Positions 14,574 through 21,387 of a stretch of 25,905 nt of DNA are shown piece after piece. Under the pieces are notes generated by a model. The model was not told where the DNA came from. It did not search any database and saw nothing but the letters and a program-made list of their open reading frames with translations. This DNA comes from DASYQV01 sp036005125 (GTDB taxonomy: Bacteria; Acidobacteriota; Vicinamibacteria; Vicinamibacterales; UBA2999): contig DASYQV010000329.1 of the NCBI GenBank assembly GCA_036005125.1, forward strand, positions 1-25,905, given 5' to 3'. The position numbers were made by a program, and so were the translations under genes. Numbering within the stretch: the stretch's first letter is position 1; every line of letters begins with the position of its first letter.

Positions 14574-15737
14574 CTATGAAATCATCACTTTCCGCGGATA
14601 CTGCGAGTTGTCTTCCAGGAAGGTTTTCTTGTTCTTCAAGTCTTCCTCGGTGGGCTGGACGGCACCCTTGACGTCGGTGACCCGCGACACCAGCGTGTGC
14701 TCACCGGGCGTGGCGCCCTCCCACGCGTAGGTGAACAGCTTCCAGGAGTATTTCTCCTTCGTGGACGGATCCATGGTCGCAAGATGCCATGGCCCATCGT
14801 CCACGCGCACTTCCACCGACTTGATCGGCGTGCCGTCGTTCAGCACGACGCCGAACACCGTGTGGCGGCCGGCGTTGGCCGTGACGCGCGCGATGAACGA
14901 CTTCAACTGCATATGGGTGACCGCGGTCTCCTTCCACTTGATCTCGCCGTCGATCACCTCACCCCTCAGCGTGCGATACCAGCGCGCCTGGTACTTGCCC
15001 AGGTACGGGTCCTCCTGCGCGTGGATCTGCGACAGCCATTTCACATTCGGCGCGCCGTACCAGCCCGGCATGAGCAGCCGCAAGGGCGAACCCTGATGGC
15101 GCGTGAGCGGCTCGCCGTTCAACGCATACGCGAGCAACGGTCCCGACGACAAGGCCCGCTCCCGCGAAATGCTCCGCCCGTACTGCTGATCCACCTTGTA
15201 GGTCTGCCCGCGGAACTCGACTTCCTCTTCGCCGTGGTCCGCGCCGAAGAAGACGACCTCGCGCACCGAATCCTTGACCCCGGCCTGCTCGAGCACGTCG
15301 CGCAGGAGCACCCCCGTCCACCGCCCGTTTCCGCAGAGACCCTGCAGCGGACGACGGTTGCCGGAGCACTCGAAGCCGGCGACGAGCTCGGTGCGGCGCA
15401 TCCGTTTGAGGTCGTCGAGCGAAAACGACCTCGGCTTGTCCACGAGTCCCGAGACCTTCAGACGGAAGGTTGCCGGGTCGACCTGGGGATGCCCGTAATG
15501 CTGCGTCGTGAAGAACTGATCCTTCGATGTAAAAGGACCGTCGATGTTGCGAATATCGATCAGTCGCCGGTCTGGAGTCGGGAAGAGGTTGATCTTGTCG
15601 GGCAGGTCGGTAAAGGGTACGGCAGCCTCGCCTGCTGCAAGCGCCGGGAGTACCCAGTCCGGCACGCCGAGGACGCTCAGCCCCGCCAGCGCCAGACCTC
15701 CCCTGAGAATATCGCGACGCGTATTCTGATTCGTCAT
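14574..15737 (-). CDS. Tat-exported sulfite-oxidase-family molybdopterin enzyme
   Basis: A 387-residue protein of the sulfite oxidase/SorA group. The N-terminus MTNQNTRRDILRGG followed by a hydrophobic stretch and ALA-A is a twin-arginine signal, so it is exported folded with its cofactor. The Moco-binding domain (about 75-260) contains Cys124 in GFECSGNRR, the expected molybdenum ligand. The sequence GSPLRLLMPGWYGAPNVKWL is typical of the family. A C-terminal Mo-co dimerisation domain (about 270-375) follows. There is no cytochrome b5 or heme domain, so electrons must go to a separate acceptor, which is not encoded next to it. ATG 15737 is preferred over the upstream GTG at 15764 because AGAGGG lies 7 bases before it and the Tat motif sits at the N-terminus. 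It is followed after 28 bases by the ArsA-like gene. Sulfite as substrate is probable but unproven. Confidence 0.9.
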   Translation of the reverse strand: MTNQNTRRDILRGGLALAGLSVLGVPDWVLPALAAGEAAVPFTDLPDKINLFPTPDRRLIDIRNIDGPFTSKDQFFTTQHYGHPQVDPATFRLKVSGLVDKPRSFSLDDLKRMRRTELVAGFECSGNRRPLQGLCGNGRWTGVLLRDVLEQAGVKDSVREVVFFGADHGEEEVEFRGQTYKVDQQYGRSISRERALSSGPLLAYALNGEPLTRHQGSPLRLLMPGWYGAPNVKWLSQIHAQEDPYLGKYQARWYRTLRGEVIDGEIKWKETAVTHMQLKSFIARVTANAGRHTVFGVVLNDGTPIKSVEVRVDDGPWHLATMDPSTKEKYSWKLFTYAWEGATPGEHTLVSRVTDVKGAVQPTEEDLKNKKTFLEDNSQYPRKVMIS

Positions 15738-15825
15738 GCGTGATCCCTCTCCACAGACGGCCATGTGCCGCCGTTTACGATAGCCCAGTTGCGGGGGACA
15801 CGTACATTTTTCTTGCGGCCACCTT

Positions 15826-15871
15826 CTCAGGGAGAATGCCCTGAGCGGCCGAAGGGAGCGAGTCGAAGGGC
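15826..15871. repeat. Short palindromic intergenic element abutting the end of the GNAT gene
   Basis: A perfect hairpin CTCAGGG/CCCTGAG with a 6-base loop (15826-15845) overlaps a segment 15838-15871 of the form GCCCTGAGC...GTCGAAGGGC. This resembles the dispersed CCCTTCGAC...GCTCAGGGC palindromes common in GC-rich environmental bacteria. It ends one base from the acetyltransferase stop codon. No T-tract follows on either strand. Dispersal cannot be tested within this window. Confidence 0.45.
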
Positions 15872-15872
15872 C

Positions 15873-16304
15873 TCACGGACCGGGCCGGTACATGAGCAGA
15901 TACTCGCGTCCATCCACCCGCGCTCGATAGCCCGCAACACGCTCGGCGAGGAAATCGGGGGCCGTGCGCGGATCCAACACCTGAAACCCGATCTGTCCGT
16001 AGAAACCGGTCAAGTGCGCGTACGGAATGCAGTAGCACGGCCCCTTCAGTTCCGCGCTTGCTGCTCCCAGCAGTCGAGTACCGATCCCTTGCCGCCGAAA
16101 ACCTGGCTCGACCCGCATGCCCCGCAGCACGGTCGTCCCGTGCTCGGGCGCGAGGCGAACGACACCAATAATGCCGCCGTCGTGCTCGACAATCAAGACG
16201 GTGTCGTCGGACCGAACCTCGCCGCGGTACTGCCAGCGCTCGTAATACCGGCGGATTCGCGGCAGGTCCTCGAGTCGGGCTCGGTGCACGTGTGCAGGTA
16301 TCAC
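15873..16304 (-). CDS. GNAT-family N-acetyltransferase
   Basis: A 143-residue protein spanning one GNAT fold. Motif A, the acetyl-CoA pyrophosphate-binding loop, is visible as RVEPGFRRQGIGTRLL (about 69-84). It is preceded by the beta strands VLIVEHDGGIIGVVRLA and followed by GFYGQIGFQVLD, the usual motif B ending of small-molecule GNATs. The substrate cannot be read. The start is a GTG at 16304 with only a weak GAGCGG upstream; a GTG six codons further in is an alternative. The gene lies 135 bases upstream of the sulfite-oxidase-like gene on the same strand, with a palindromic element in the gap, so it may or may not share its transcript. Confidence 0.8.
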   Translation of the reverse strand: MIPAHVHRARLEDLPRIRRYYERWQYRGEVRSDDTVLIVEHDGGIIGVVRLAPEHGTTVLRGMRVEPGFRRQGIGTRLLGAASAELKGPCYCIPYAHLTGFYGQIGFQVLDPRTAPDFLAERVAGYRARVDGREYLLMYRPGP

Positions 16305-16641
16305 GATCGGCCGCTCGGCTGATCCACGGGGCGTTTCGAATATATCAGCTCGACGTGCTCGGGCAAGACGTGCGATGCGGCCTCCGCCTGCTGCGGCGCT
16401 CGCCGCAGCTTGCCTGCTCGATCGTTAGACAGGAGTGAGGCGAGCACAGCGGTTAACGACGTCGCGCCCTCTCAACGCCTCATCGATATCGCGCCTCATC
16501 AAGAACAGCGCGCAATAATCACGCGATGGCAGTGTGGCACCGTTCCTGCTGATTATCCCTTGAAGTGGTCGGGGCATCTCAACCACTTTCCTTCATCTGT
16601 CCTCGACCATTTCGTCGTTATACGCGCGGAAGGAGATAACC
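16305..16641. other. Divergent intergenic region, no gene seen
   Basis: This stretch separates the minus-strand acetyltransferase from the plus-strand EF-hand protein and should hold both promoters. I see no convincing sigma-70 pair. The only clear structure is a 7-base inverted repeat AAGTGGT/ACCACTT (16563-16588), about 55 bases before the EF-hand start codon. It could be an operator or an mRNA hairpin. Small ORFs here show no ribosome site or recognisable protein. Confidence 0.4.
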
Positions 16642-17760
16642 ATGCGCGCTACACACGCGATCGCTCGCGTCGGCGCCCTGGGCACTCTTGCCGTGGGCAT
16701 CCTGGTGGGCTCGTTGGGCGTGGCCAATGCCGCCGAACGACCCGTCGAGTGGACGAACCAGGTGAACGTGACGGCCCGCGGGAACACTCTTCAGAAAACG
16801 GGAGGTTGTGAGGGGTGCGACGACGCCGGTGCCTTGTCACGACAGATAATCAGGGCCGGCGACGGGTATGTTGAGTTCACGGTTGGCGAGCGCAACACGT
16901 TCTGGCTGGCCGGCCTGAACCACGCTGACGAGAACAGCACGCGTTACAAGGACATCGACTTCGCGTTCCGCTTCAACGGGGCGGGCCAGGCCGACGTGAT
17001 GGAAAACGGCGTGTACCAGTCCGGCGGCGACACGACCTACACTGCGGGTGACGTGTTCCGCATTGCGGTGGTTGGCGGCAAGGTGCAATACAGCAAGAAC
17101 GGCCGCGTTCTTCGCGAAAGCCCCCAGACGCCGCGATACCCGCTCGTGTTCGACGTCGCGCTCGGAAGCACAGGGGCGACGGTCCAAAACGCCCGAATCG
17201 AGACGAACGAGCGTGCGCTGACCAGATACGACTCCGGGTACGACCGGTTTGCGAGGCTGGATGCCAATAACGACGGCGTGATCTCGCCGAACGAGTGGCG
17301 AGGATCGCGACGCTCGTTCGACGAGCTCGATCTGAACCGGGACGGCATCCTCACGCCGCGCGAACTGCTGGCCGGCGGCGCTGGTGCGGTTGGCACGTCG
17401 GGCCACACTATTCGCGTCGATGCGACGCAGCCGTGGACACCAACCGGACTCTACGTCCGGGCGGGTGACACGATCACGTTCGACGCGGAGGGAACGATAC
17501 GATTGAGTCGGGATCCTGACGACACCTCGGGCCCGACCGGATCGCGCCTCGGCCGCCGCGCGGCGAACGCTCCGATGCGGGACGTCGCAGCCGGCAGCCT
17601 GATCGCACGGATCGGAGACTCGGGACCGATCCTGGTAGGCAACCAACGGACGATTGCACACGCACCTGTCAGCGGCGAGCTGTTTCTGGGGATCAACGAC
17701 GACTACCTGCTGGATAACAGTGGCGAGTATCGCGTCACCGTTACAATCCCGCAGAGCTAG
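16642..17760 (+). CDS. Exported calcium-binding lectin-like protein (lectin-like domain, two EF-hands, LecA-like C-terminus)
   Basis: A 372-residue secreted protein. Residues 1-30 are a signal peptide ending GVANA before AERP. An N-terminal beta-sandwich-like region (about 35-188) resembles concanavalin/SPRY-type carbohydrate-binding domains (WTNQVNVTARGNTLQKTGG, YVEFTVGERNTFWLAGL, IAVVGGKVQYSKNGRVL). Two canonical EF-hand loops follow at 207-218 (DANNDGVISPNE) and 230-241 (DLNRDGILTPRE), each with all calcium ligand positions filled. The C-terminal about 120 residues (HTIRVDATQPWTPTGLYVRA ... ELFLGINDDYLLDNSGEY) match the pattern of LecA/PA-IL-like galactophilic domains. The start is clear: AAGGAG lies 7 bases before the ATG. 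A role in extracellular polysaccharide or cell-surface binding is inferred. No partner gene is adjacent on the same strand. Confidence 0.8.
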   Translation: MRATHAIARVGALGTLAVGILVGSLGVANAAERPVEWTNQVNVTARGNTLQKTGGCEGCDDAGALSRQIIRAGDGYVEFTVGERNTFWLAGLNHADENSTRYKDIDFAFRFNGAGQADVMENGVYQSGGDTTYTAGDVFRIAVVGGKVQYSKNGRVLRESPQTPRYPLVFDVALGSTGATVQNARIETNERALTRYDSGYDRFARLDANNDGVISPNEWRGSRRSFDELDLNRDGILTPRELLAGGAGAVGTSGHTIRVDATQPWTPTGLYVRAGDTITFDAEGTIRLSRDPDDTSGPTGSRLGRRAANAPMRDVAAGSLIARIGDSGPILVGNQRTIAHAPVSGELFLGINDDYLLDNSGEYRVTVTIPQS

Positions 17761-17761
17761 G

Positions 17762-17783
17762 CCGGAGCTCACGTGAGCGCCGG
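17762..17783. terminator. Candidate bidirectional terminator hairpin between convergent genes
   Basis: CCGGaGCTC-ACGT-GAGCgCCGG forms an eight-pair stem with one mismatch. It begins one base after the stop of the EF-hand gene and lies just before the stop of the convergent methyltransferase. There is no T-tract, so it is at best a weak intrinsic terminator. Confidence 0.35.
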
Positions 17784-17797
17784 AGCAGGGTGTCGAT

Positions 17798-18445
17798 CTA
17801 CGGCTTCCGGAAGAGTACCAGGTACAGCGAAGCCGGCTGGCTGTCGGGCGCCCACATCGGAATCGTCCTGACGTGCGTCAGCGCCGCGCTGACCTCGCGC
17901 TGGACGATCTCCGATGGGACGCCGTGTCCTCCGCGATTGGCGGGCACGCCCGCAGGCACGTCGGTGTTCGGTCTCGGCGGGAAGTCGATGACGGCGAGTC
18001 TTCCGCCGGGCTTCAGCGACGCGGCCAAGCTCTGGACGATGGCCTCCGGCTTCGTGAAGTGGTGATAGGCGTCACGGATCAGGATGGCGTCGCAGCAGAG
18101 CGCCGGAAGGTTCGTCGTGCCGGCACTTCCCTCGAGCACGTTCACGTTCGTGAGGGGCTCGCGCTGGACGGCGTCGCGCAGCGCCGCAAGCTGCGCGGGG
18201 CCGATGTCGGTGGCATACACACGACCCTCCGGGCCAAGCCATCTCGAGAACCTCATCGTCCAGGCCCCGAACCCCGCGCCGACGTCTCCGACCGTCATGC
18301 CCGGCTTCAGCTCCAGCAACTCGACAAGTCGCGGCACTTCGATCTCCGCGGCCTTGAGCTGCGCGTCGGTCAGTCCTGTCTGTTGGGCGGCAAGCCGGGA
18401 AAGGAAGACAAGAACGAGGCCCAGGGTGGCAACGACGCGTGTCAT
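17798..18445 (-). CDS. Class I SAM-dependent methyltransferase with N-terminal signal peptide
   Basis: A 215-residue protein. The N-terminus MTRVVATLGLVLVFLSRLAAQQ is a typical signal peptide. A Rossmann methyltransferase follows: motif I VGDVGAGFGAWTMRF, then the acidic strand end GRVYATDIGP, motif IV region CDAILIRDAYHHF and the post-motif LKPGGRLAVIDFPP. These indicate SAM binding; the methyl acceptor is unknown. ATG 18445 is chosen because GGAGGAG lies about 9 bases upstream. The longer frame to 18535 runs into the heptamer repeat and is not credible. The export signal is odd, since SAM is cytoplasmic; the segment might instead be an uncleaved membrane anchor. It converges on the EF-hand gene and diverges from the small exported protein at 18646. 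Confidence 0.85.
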   Translation of the reverse strand: MTRVVATLGLVLVFLSRLAAQQTGLTDAQLKAAEIEVPRLVELLELKPGMTVGDVGAGFGAWTMRFSRWLGPEGRVYATDIGPAQLAALRDAVQREPLTNVNVLEGSAGTTNLPALCCDAILIRDAYHHFTKPEAIVQSLAASLKPGGRLAVIDFPPRPNTDVPAGVPANRGGHGVPSEIVQREVSAALTHVRTIPMWAPDSQPASLYLVLFRKP

Positions 18446-18481
18446 GAATGCGGCTCCTCCGCGGCAGTATATCGGGATGTT

Positions 18482-18546
18482 TCTCGATTCTCGATTCTTG
18501 ATTCTTGATTCGGGTCGACCAAAATCATGAATCATGAATCATGAAT
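18482..18546. repeat. Inverted array of GATTC-type heptamers in a divergent intergenic region
   Basis: The left half (18482-18511) is four tandem CGATTCT/TGATTCT-like heptamers. A 12-base spacer follows, then the right half (18524-18546), three tandem ATGAATC heptamers roughly complementary to the left. It has the same design as the arrays at 11308-11411 and 12290-12531. It lies about 40 bases upstream of the methyltransferase start and about 100 bases upstream of the small exported protein. Confidence 0.7.
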
Positions 18547-18579
18547 GAAAGCGCTGGAGACCCGACGCCTGCCACCGGA

Positions 18580-18620
18580 CCGCATCTCAAGATGCGGCCT
18601 ACGTCTGAAAGATGCGGCCT
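18580..18620. repeat. Short perfect palindrome (CCGCATCT/AGATGCGG) plus a half copy
   Basis: CCGCATCT (18580-18587) and AGATGCGG (18590-18597) are perfect inverted arms separated by two bases, followed by CCTACG. A half copy AGATGCGGCCT sits at 18610-18620. The same palindrome occurs at 23954-23971, and a variant occurs at 23999-24016. The element lies in the 5' leader of the following gene and ends a few bases before its GGAGG. Confidence 0.75.
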
Positions 18621-18645
18621 GTCCGGAGGTACAATCGCCTGCCGG

Positions 18646-19140
18646 ATGCGACTCCTCATCAGCGTTTCCGTGGCATCACTCGCGCTGGCATTGCTCGTCC
18701 CGGCCAGCTCCGCGGAGGCACAGTCAGCGTTCGCCCTCACCGAACCGATTCCCTTCCACGGTGGCCTGTTGGTTGGTTTCGAGCGAGGCGTCGCCTTGAG
18801 GACCGCGACGGGCGTGGTGCGGCCCTCCGACCCTTCGCGGGTGTTCGTCACGATCAAGCTGGAGCTCGCGTCACCGTTCGAGTACGTGCGCGGCCGTTTC
18901 CGCGAGATCACGTTGACGGACGAGGGCGGGGAGGTCTACCGGTATCGCGGCTGGCTCACGGACCAGGGCTGGATCCAGATCGACGACCCTGACAGTCAGT
19001 CCGACGACGTCGGCCTGATGGAGGCGGACGCGTATCCGGCGATATTGGATCTGCATTTCGAGGTTCCGGCCGCGGCGCGCAGTCTCGTGCTCCGCTACGG
19101 CGCGGCCAGTGCGACGTTGTTCTCGTTGTCACGCAGGTGA
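18646..19140 (+). CDS. Small exported protein of unknown function
   Basis: A 164-residue protein that I do not recognise as a named family. Residues 1-25 (MRLLISVSVASLALALLVPASSAEAQ) are a clear signal peptide. The mature part looks all-beta with aromatic and charged strands (RVFVTIKLELASPFEYVRGR, YRYRGWLTDQGWIQIDD, LDLHFEVPAAARSLVLRYG), compatible with a small periplasmic or outer-membrane-associated beta domain. The frame is open from 18541, but the signal peptide fixes the start at ATG 18646. The GGAGG at 18625-18629 is 16 bases away, further than ideal. It is flanked by two intergenic repeats upstream and converges on the DUF6351 gene downstream with a 36-base gap, in which I see no strong terminator. 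Confidence 0.7.
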   Translation: MRLLISVSVASLALALLVPASSAEAQSAFALTEPIPFHGGLLVGFERGVALRTATGVVRPSDPSRVFVTIKLELASPFEYVRGRFREITLTDEGGEVYRYRGWLTDQGWIQIDDPDSQSDDVGLMEADAYPAILDLHFEVPAAARSLVLRYGAASATLFSLSRR

Positions 19141-19176
19141 GGAGACTACGGTGGATGCGGCCTGCGTACGCCAGAC

Positions 19177-21378
19177 CTACCGCGACGACACAGGCCTGGG
19201 GGTGTCGTAGCGCTGCCACGTCCTGACCGCCTCCTCCTGTCCCACGCCTGGCTTCGACCAGTCGCAGACGCCGCCCGGGAAGATCGTCTCGAGCCGCGCC
19301 TTCTCATCGGGCGTGAACGTCACGGTGTAATCCCGCGGGTCGATCGGCTTGAGCTGACACTTGACGATATCGGCCGCGATGCTCTCCCCCGCGACGCCGC
19401 GCGGATACGAGGCCGAGGGGTACAAGCGTTCGCATTCCCCCGCGCCGTAGACCTGCGGCTCGGCAATCTTCCGGTAGCTCGCGTCGCGCGTCCAGCAGGC
19501 ATCCACGAGTCCGGCCGGCCGCGCGCGTCTGAGCTTCACGATCGGTGCATCGCTCGAGACGTCCTGCGACAGCGTCGTCAGCCATTGATCCATGTGCGCG
19601 AGCGCTTCCTGAAAGGCCGGACTGCTGGTGGCCTGGCGCCGCGTGGCCGGGTCTACCAGGATGACGTGGTTGTCCGCCTGGCCATTGGCCTTCATCAACC
19701 GCGCGCGCATCGAGAACGAGTGGTAGCGCAGGTGCGGATCGCCCTTGGGCTGCTCGTCCAGATACGGACGATAGTCGATGATCGGAATGGCGGCGAGCCC
19801 GGCGCCCCCGCTCGTCAACAGACCGGAGCGGTACAACTCGCGCAGAGCGTCGGGGTCCGCGACGTTTCGATAGGGGACGAAGTTCGCATCGATATCGAAC
19901 CCGCCGATCCGCTCGTTGAGGTCGAGGAACTGCGCGGAGGTAATGGCGCCGGCATTGAGGGCCGCGAGGCCATACTGGATTCCCACGTTGTCGAGCGGCC
20001 GTCGCGCAACCCCGGTCTGTGCATCCCGACCCAGGATGTTGACCGCGTGATCGTAGATGTCACATCGGGCGCCCTTGGGATTGTTCACGGGATGGTAGCG
20101 GAGTGTGGGCGGCAGCACTTCGGGACACGTGGCGGTCGGGTTGATGCGCGGAGCACGCATGCGGCTGGCCTCGAGCATGTTGACGAGGCTGACGTAGCCG
20201 CTGATGGCGCGCATCTGCTCCTCGGTGTACGGCATCGCCGCCCCGAACGCGAAGTAATGGTCGAACAACAGGGAATCGGCCGACGTCGTGGTCAGCGCGT
20301 GCATCACATCGGGAAAGCTGAGGAGCGGCATGATCCCATCGAGGAGGCCCGGATACGCGTCCGCGATGACGTGCTGCTGGTACGCGCCGCCTGACGCGCC
20401 ATATCCGATCGTGAAGGCGGGAGGCCCGTAGGCTTCGATGAAGCGCTCCTTCACCATCATCATGGTCTCCGCCGAGAGCACCTGATTACAGTTGTTCCCC
20501 GCGACCGTGAGCGATGCCGACGCGACCGCATACCCGTTTCGCAGCATCAGGTCATCCTCGACCCCGCCGGTGCTGATCGCCTGCCGGTACCAGCCGCCGT
20601 TGCACCCGCCACCGAACGTGTAGATCAGGCGCCGGTTCCAGCCAGCCGGCGGCGTGAGGAAGTCGGGCTCGGGCTCGGTGGCCGGATCGTGAAGGACTGC
20701 AATCTGATAGATCGCGCGATTGATCGTCCCCGTCTCGATGCGCACGACGTAGGGCACCATCCGGCCAAGCGACGTCGTCGCCTGGGCGACATCGTCCGGC
20801 GGCCGTTTCGGATCCGCCAACGGCTTCAGAGCACCGCCGCTCGTGGATCGATATACGTACTCGACACGTGTCGCTATCGAACAGTTGCTGTCGATCGGAA
20901 AGCCGAGCGTGCCGCCGGACTGCAGCTTGAACTTCTGGGTCTCGCAGATGAACGGCTCCTCGTGCGGCCCCGAGAAGATCGGGCCGGCAATCGGGTGATT
21001 CGTGAGGACGAGGCGCGACGCGCCGCCTTCTCCCGAGGCGGTGGTCACCGCGAGCGTGTTGGGGCCGTTCCTCAGACCTTTCACCACTCCAACCAGCGCG
21101 TGCGCCGCCTCGTCGGCGTGGAACGCGGCGGTGACATCCAGGTCCTCGAGCGTCGCTCGCACGTCGCGGAGCGCCACACCAGCGGGCGCATCGATGCGGA
21201 CGAGGGCGTCTCCGCCGCTCAGCATCTCGGGCCGGTTCGACAGCGTCTGTATCCGGAGCTCGGTCGCGGCCGGAGCCGTGCTTCGAGCCTGCGCCGAGGG
21301 AACGGCCTGTCGCACAACGACCGCTGCGAACACCATGAGGATCATGAGACCGAGCCACGCACGTCTCTTGTGGATCAC
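19177..21378 (-). CDS. DUF6351-type exported alpha/beta-hydrolase-like protein
   Basis: A 733-residue secreted protein. Residues 1-31 form a signal peptide (hydrophobic GLMILMVFAAVVV, then AQA). An N-terminal beta region (about 40-130) has RIQTLSNRPEMLSGGDALVR, typical of DUF6351. The hydrolase part includes YTFGGGCNGGWY and the nucleophile elbow GYGASGGAYQQH (GxSxG form), as in tannase/feruloyl-esterase-like enzymes. The substrate is unknown; aromatic or polyphenolic esters are only a guess. Several Cys (SNCSI, GGGCNGG, NNCNQ, GGVCDW) suit disulfides outside the cytoplasm. The GTG start is well supported: AGGAGGG lies 5-6 bases upstream and includes the final bases of the preceding stop codon. 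Only 9 bases separate it from the aspartokinase/homoserine dehydrogenase gene, so the two are very probably co-translated although their functions look unrelated. Confidence 0.85.
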   Translation of the reverse strand: MIHKRRAWLGLMILMVFAAVVVRQAVPSAQARSTAPAATELRIQTLSNRPEMLSGGDALVRIDAPAGVALRDVRATLEDLDVTAAFHADEAAHALVGVVKGLRNGPNTLAVTTASGEGGASRLVLTNHPIAGPIFSGPHEEPFICETQKFKLQSGGTLGFPIDSNCSIATRVEYVYRSTSGGALKPLADPKRPPDDVAQATTSLGRMVPYVVRIETGTINRAIYQIAVLHDPATEPEPDFLTPPAGWNRRLIYTFGGGCNGGWYRQAISTGGVEDDLMLRNGYAVASASLTVAGNNCNQVLSAETMMMVKERFIEAYGPPAFTIGYGASGGAYQQHVIADAYPGLLDGIMPLLSFPDVMHALTTTSADSLLFDHYFAFGAAMPYTEEQMRAISGYVSLVNMLEASRMRAPRINPTATCPEVLPPTLRYHPVNNPKGARCDIYDHAVNILGRDAQTGVARRPLDNVGIQYGLAALNAGAITSAQFLDLNERIGGFDIDANFVPYRNVADPDALRELYRSGLLTSGGAGLAAIPIIDYRPYLDEQPKGDPHLRYHSFSMRARLMKANGQADNHVILVDPATRRQATSSPAFQEALAHMDQWLTTLSQDVSSDAPIVKLRRARPAGLVDACWTRDASYRKIAEPQVYGAGECERLYPSASYPRGVAGESIAADIVKCQLKPIDPRDYTVTFTPDEKARLETIFPGGVCDWSKPGVGQEEAVRTWQRYDTPRPVSSR

Positions 21379-21387
21379 GACACCCTC

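Noticed and set aside
16410..16811. Plus-strand open frame of 133 codons upstream of the EF-hand gene
   Set aside because: It overlaps the signal peptide region of a gene with a strong ribosome site, has no ribosome site itself and no recognisable protein.
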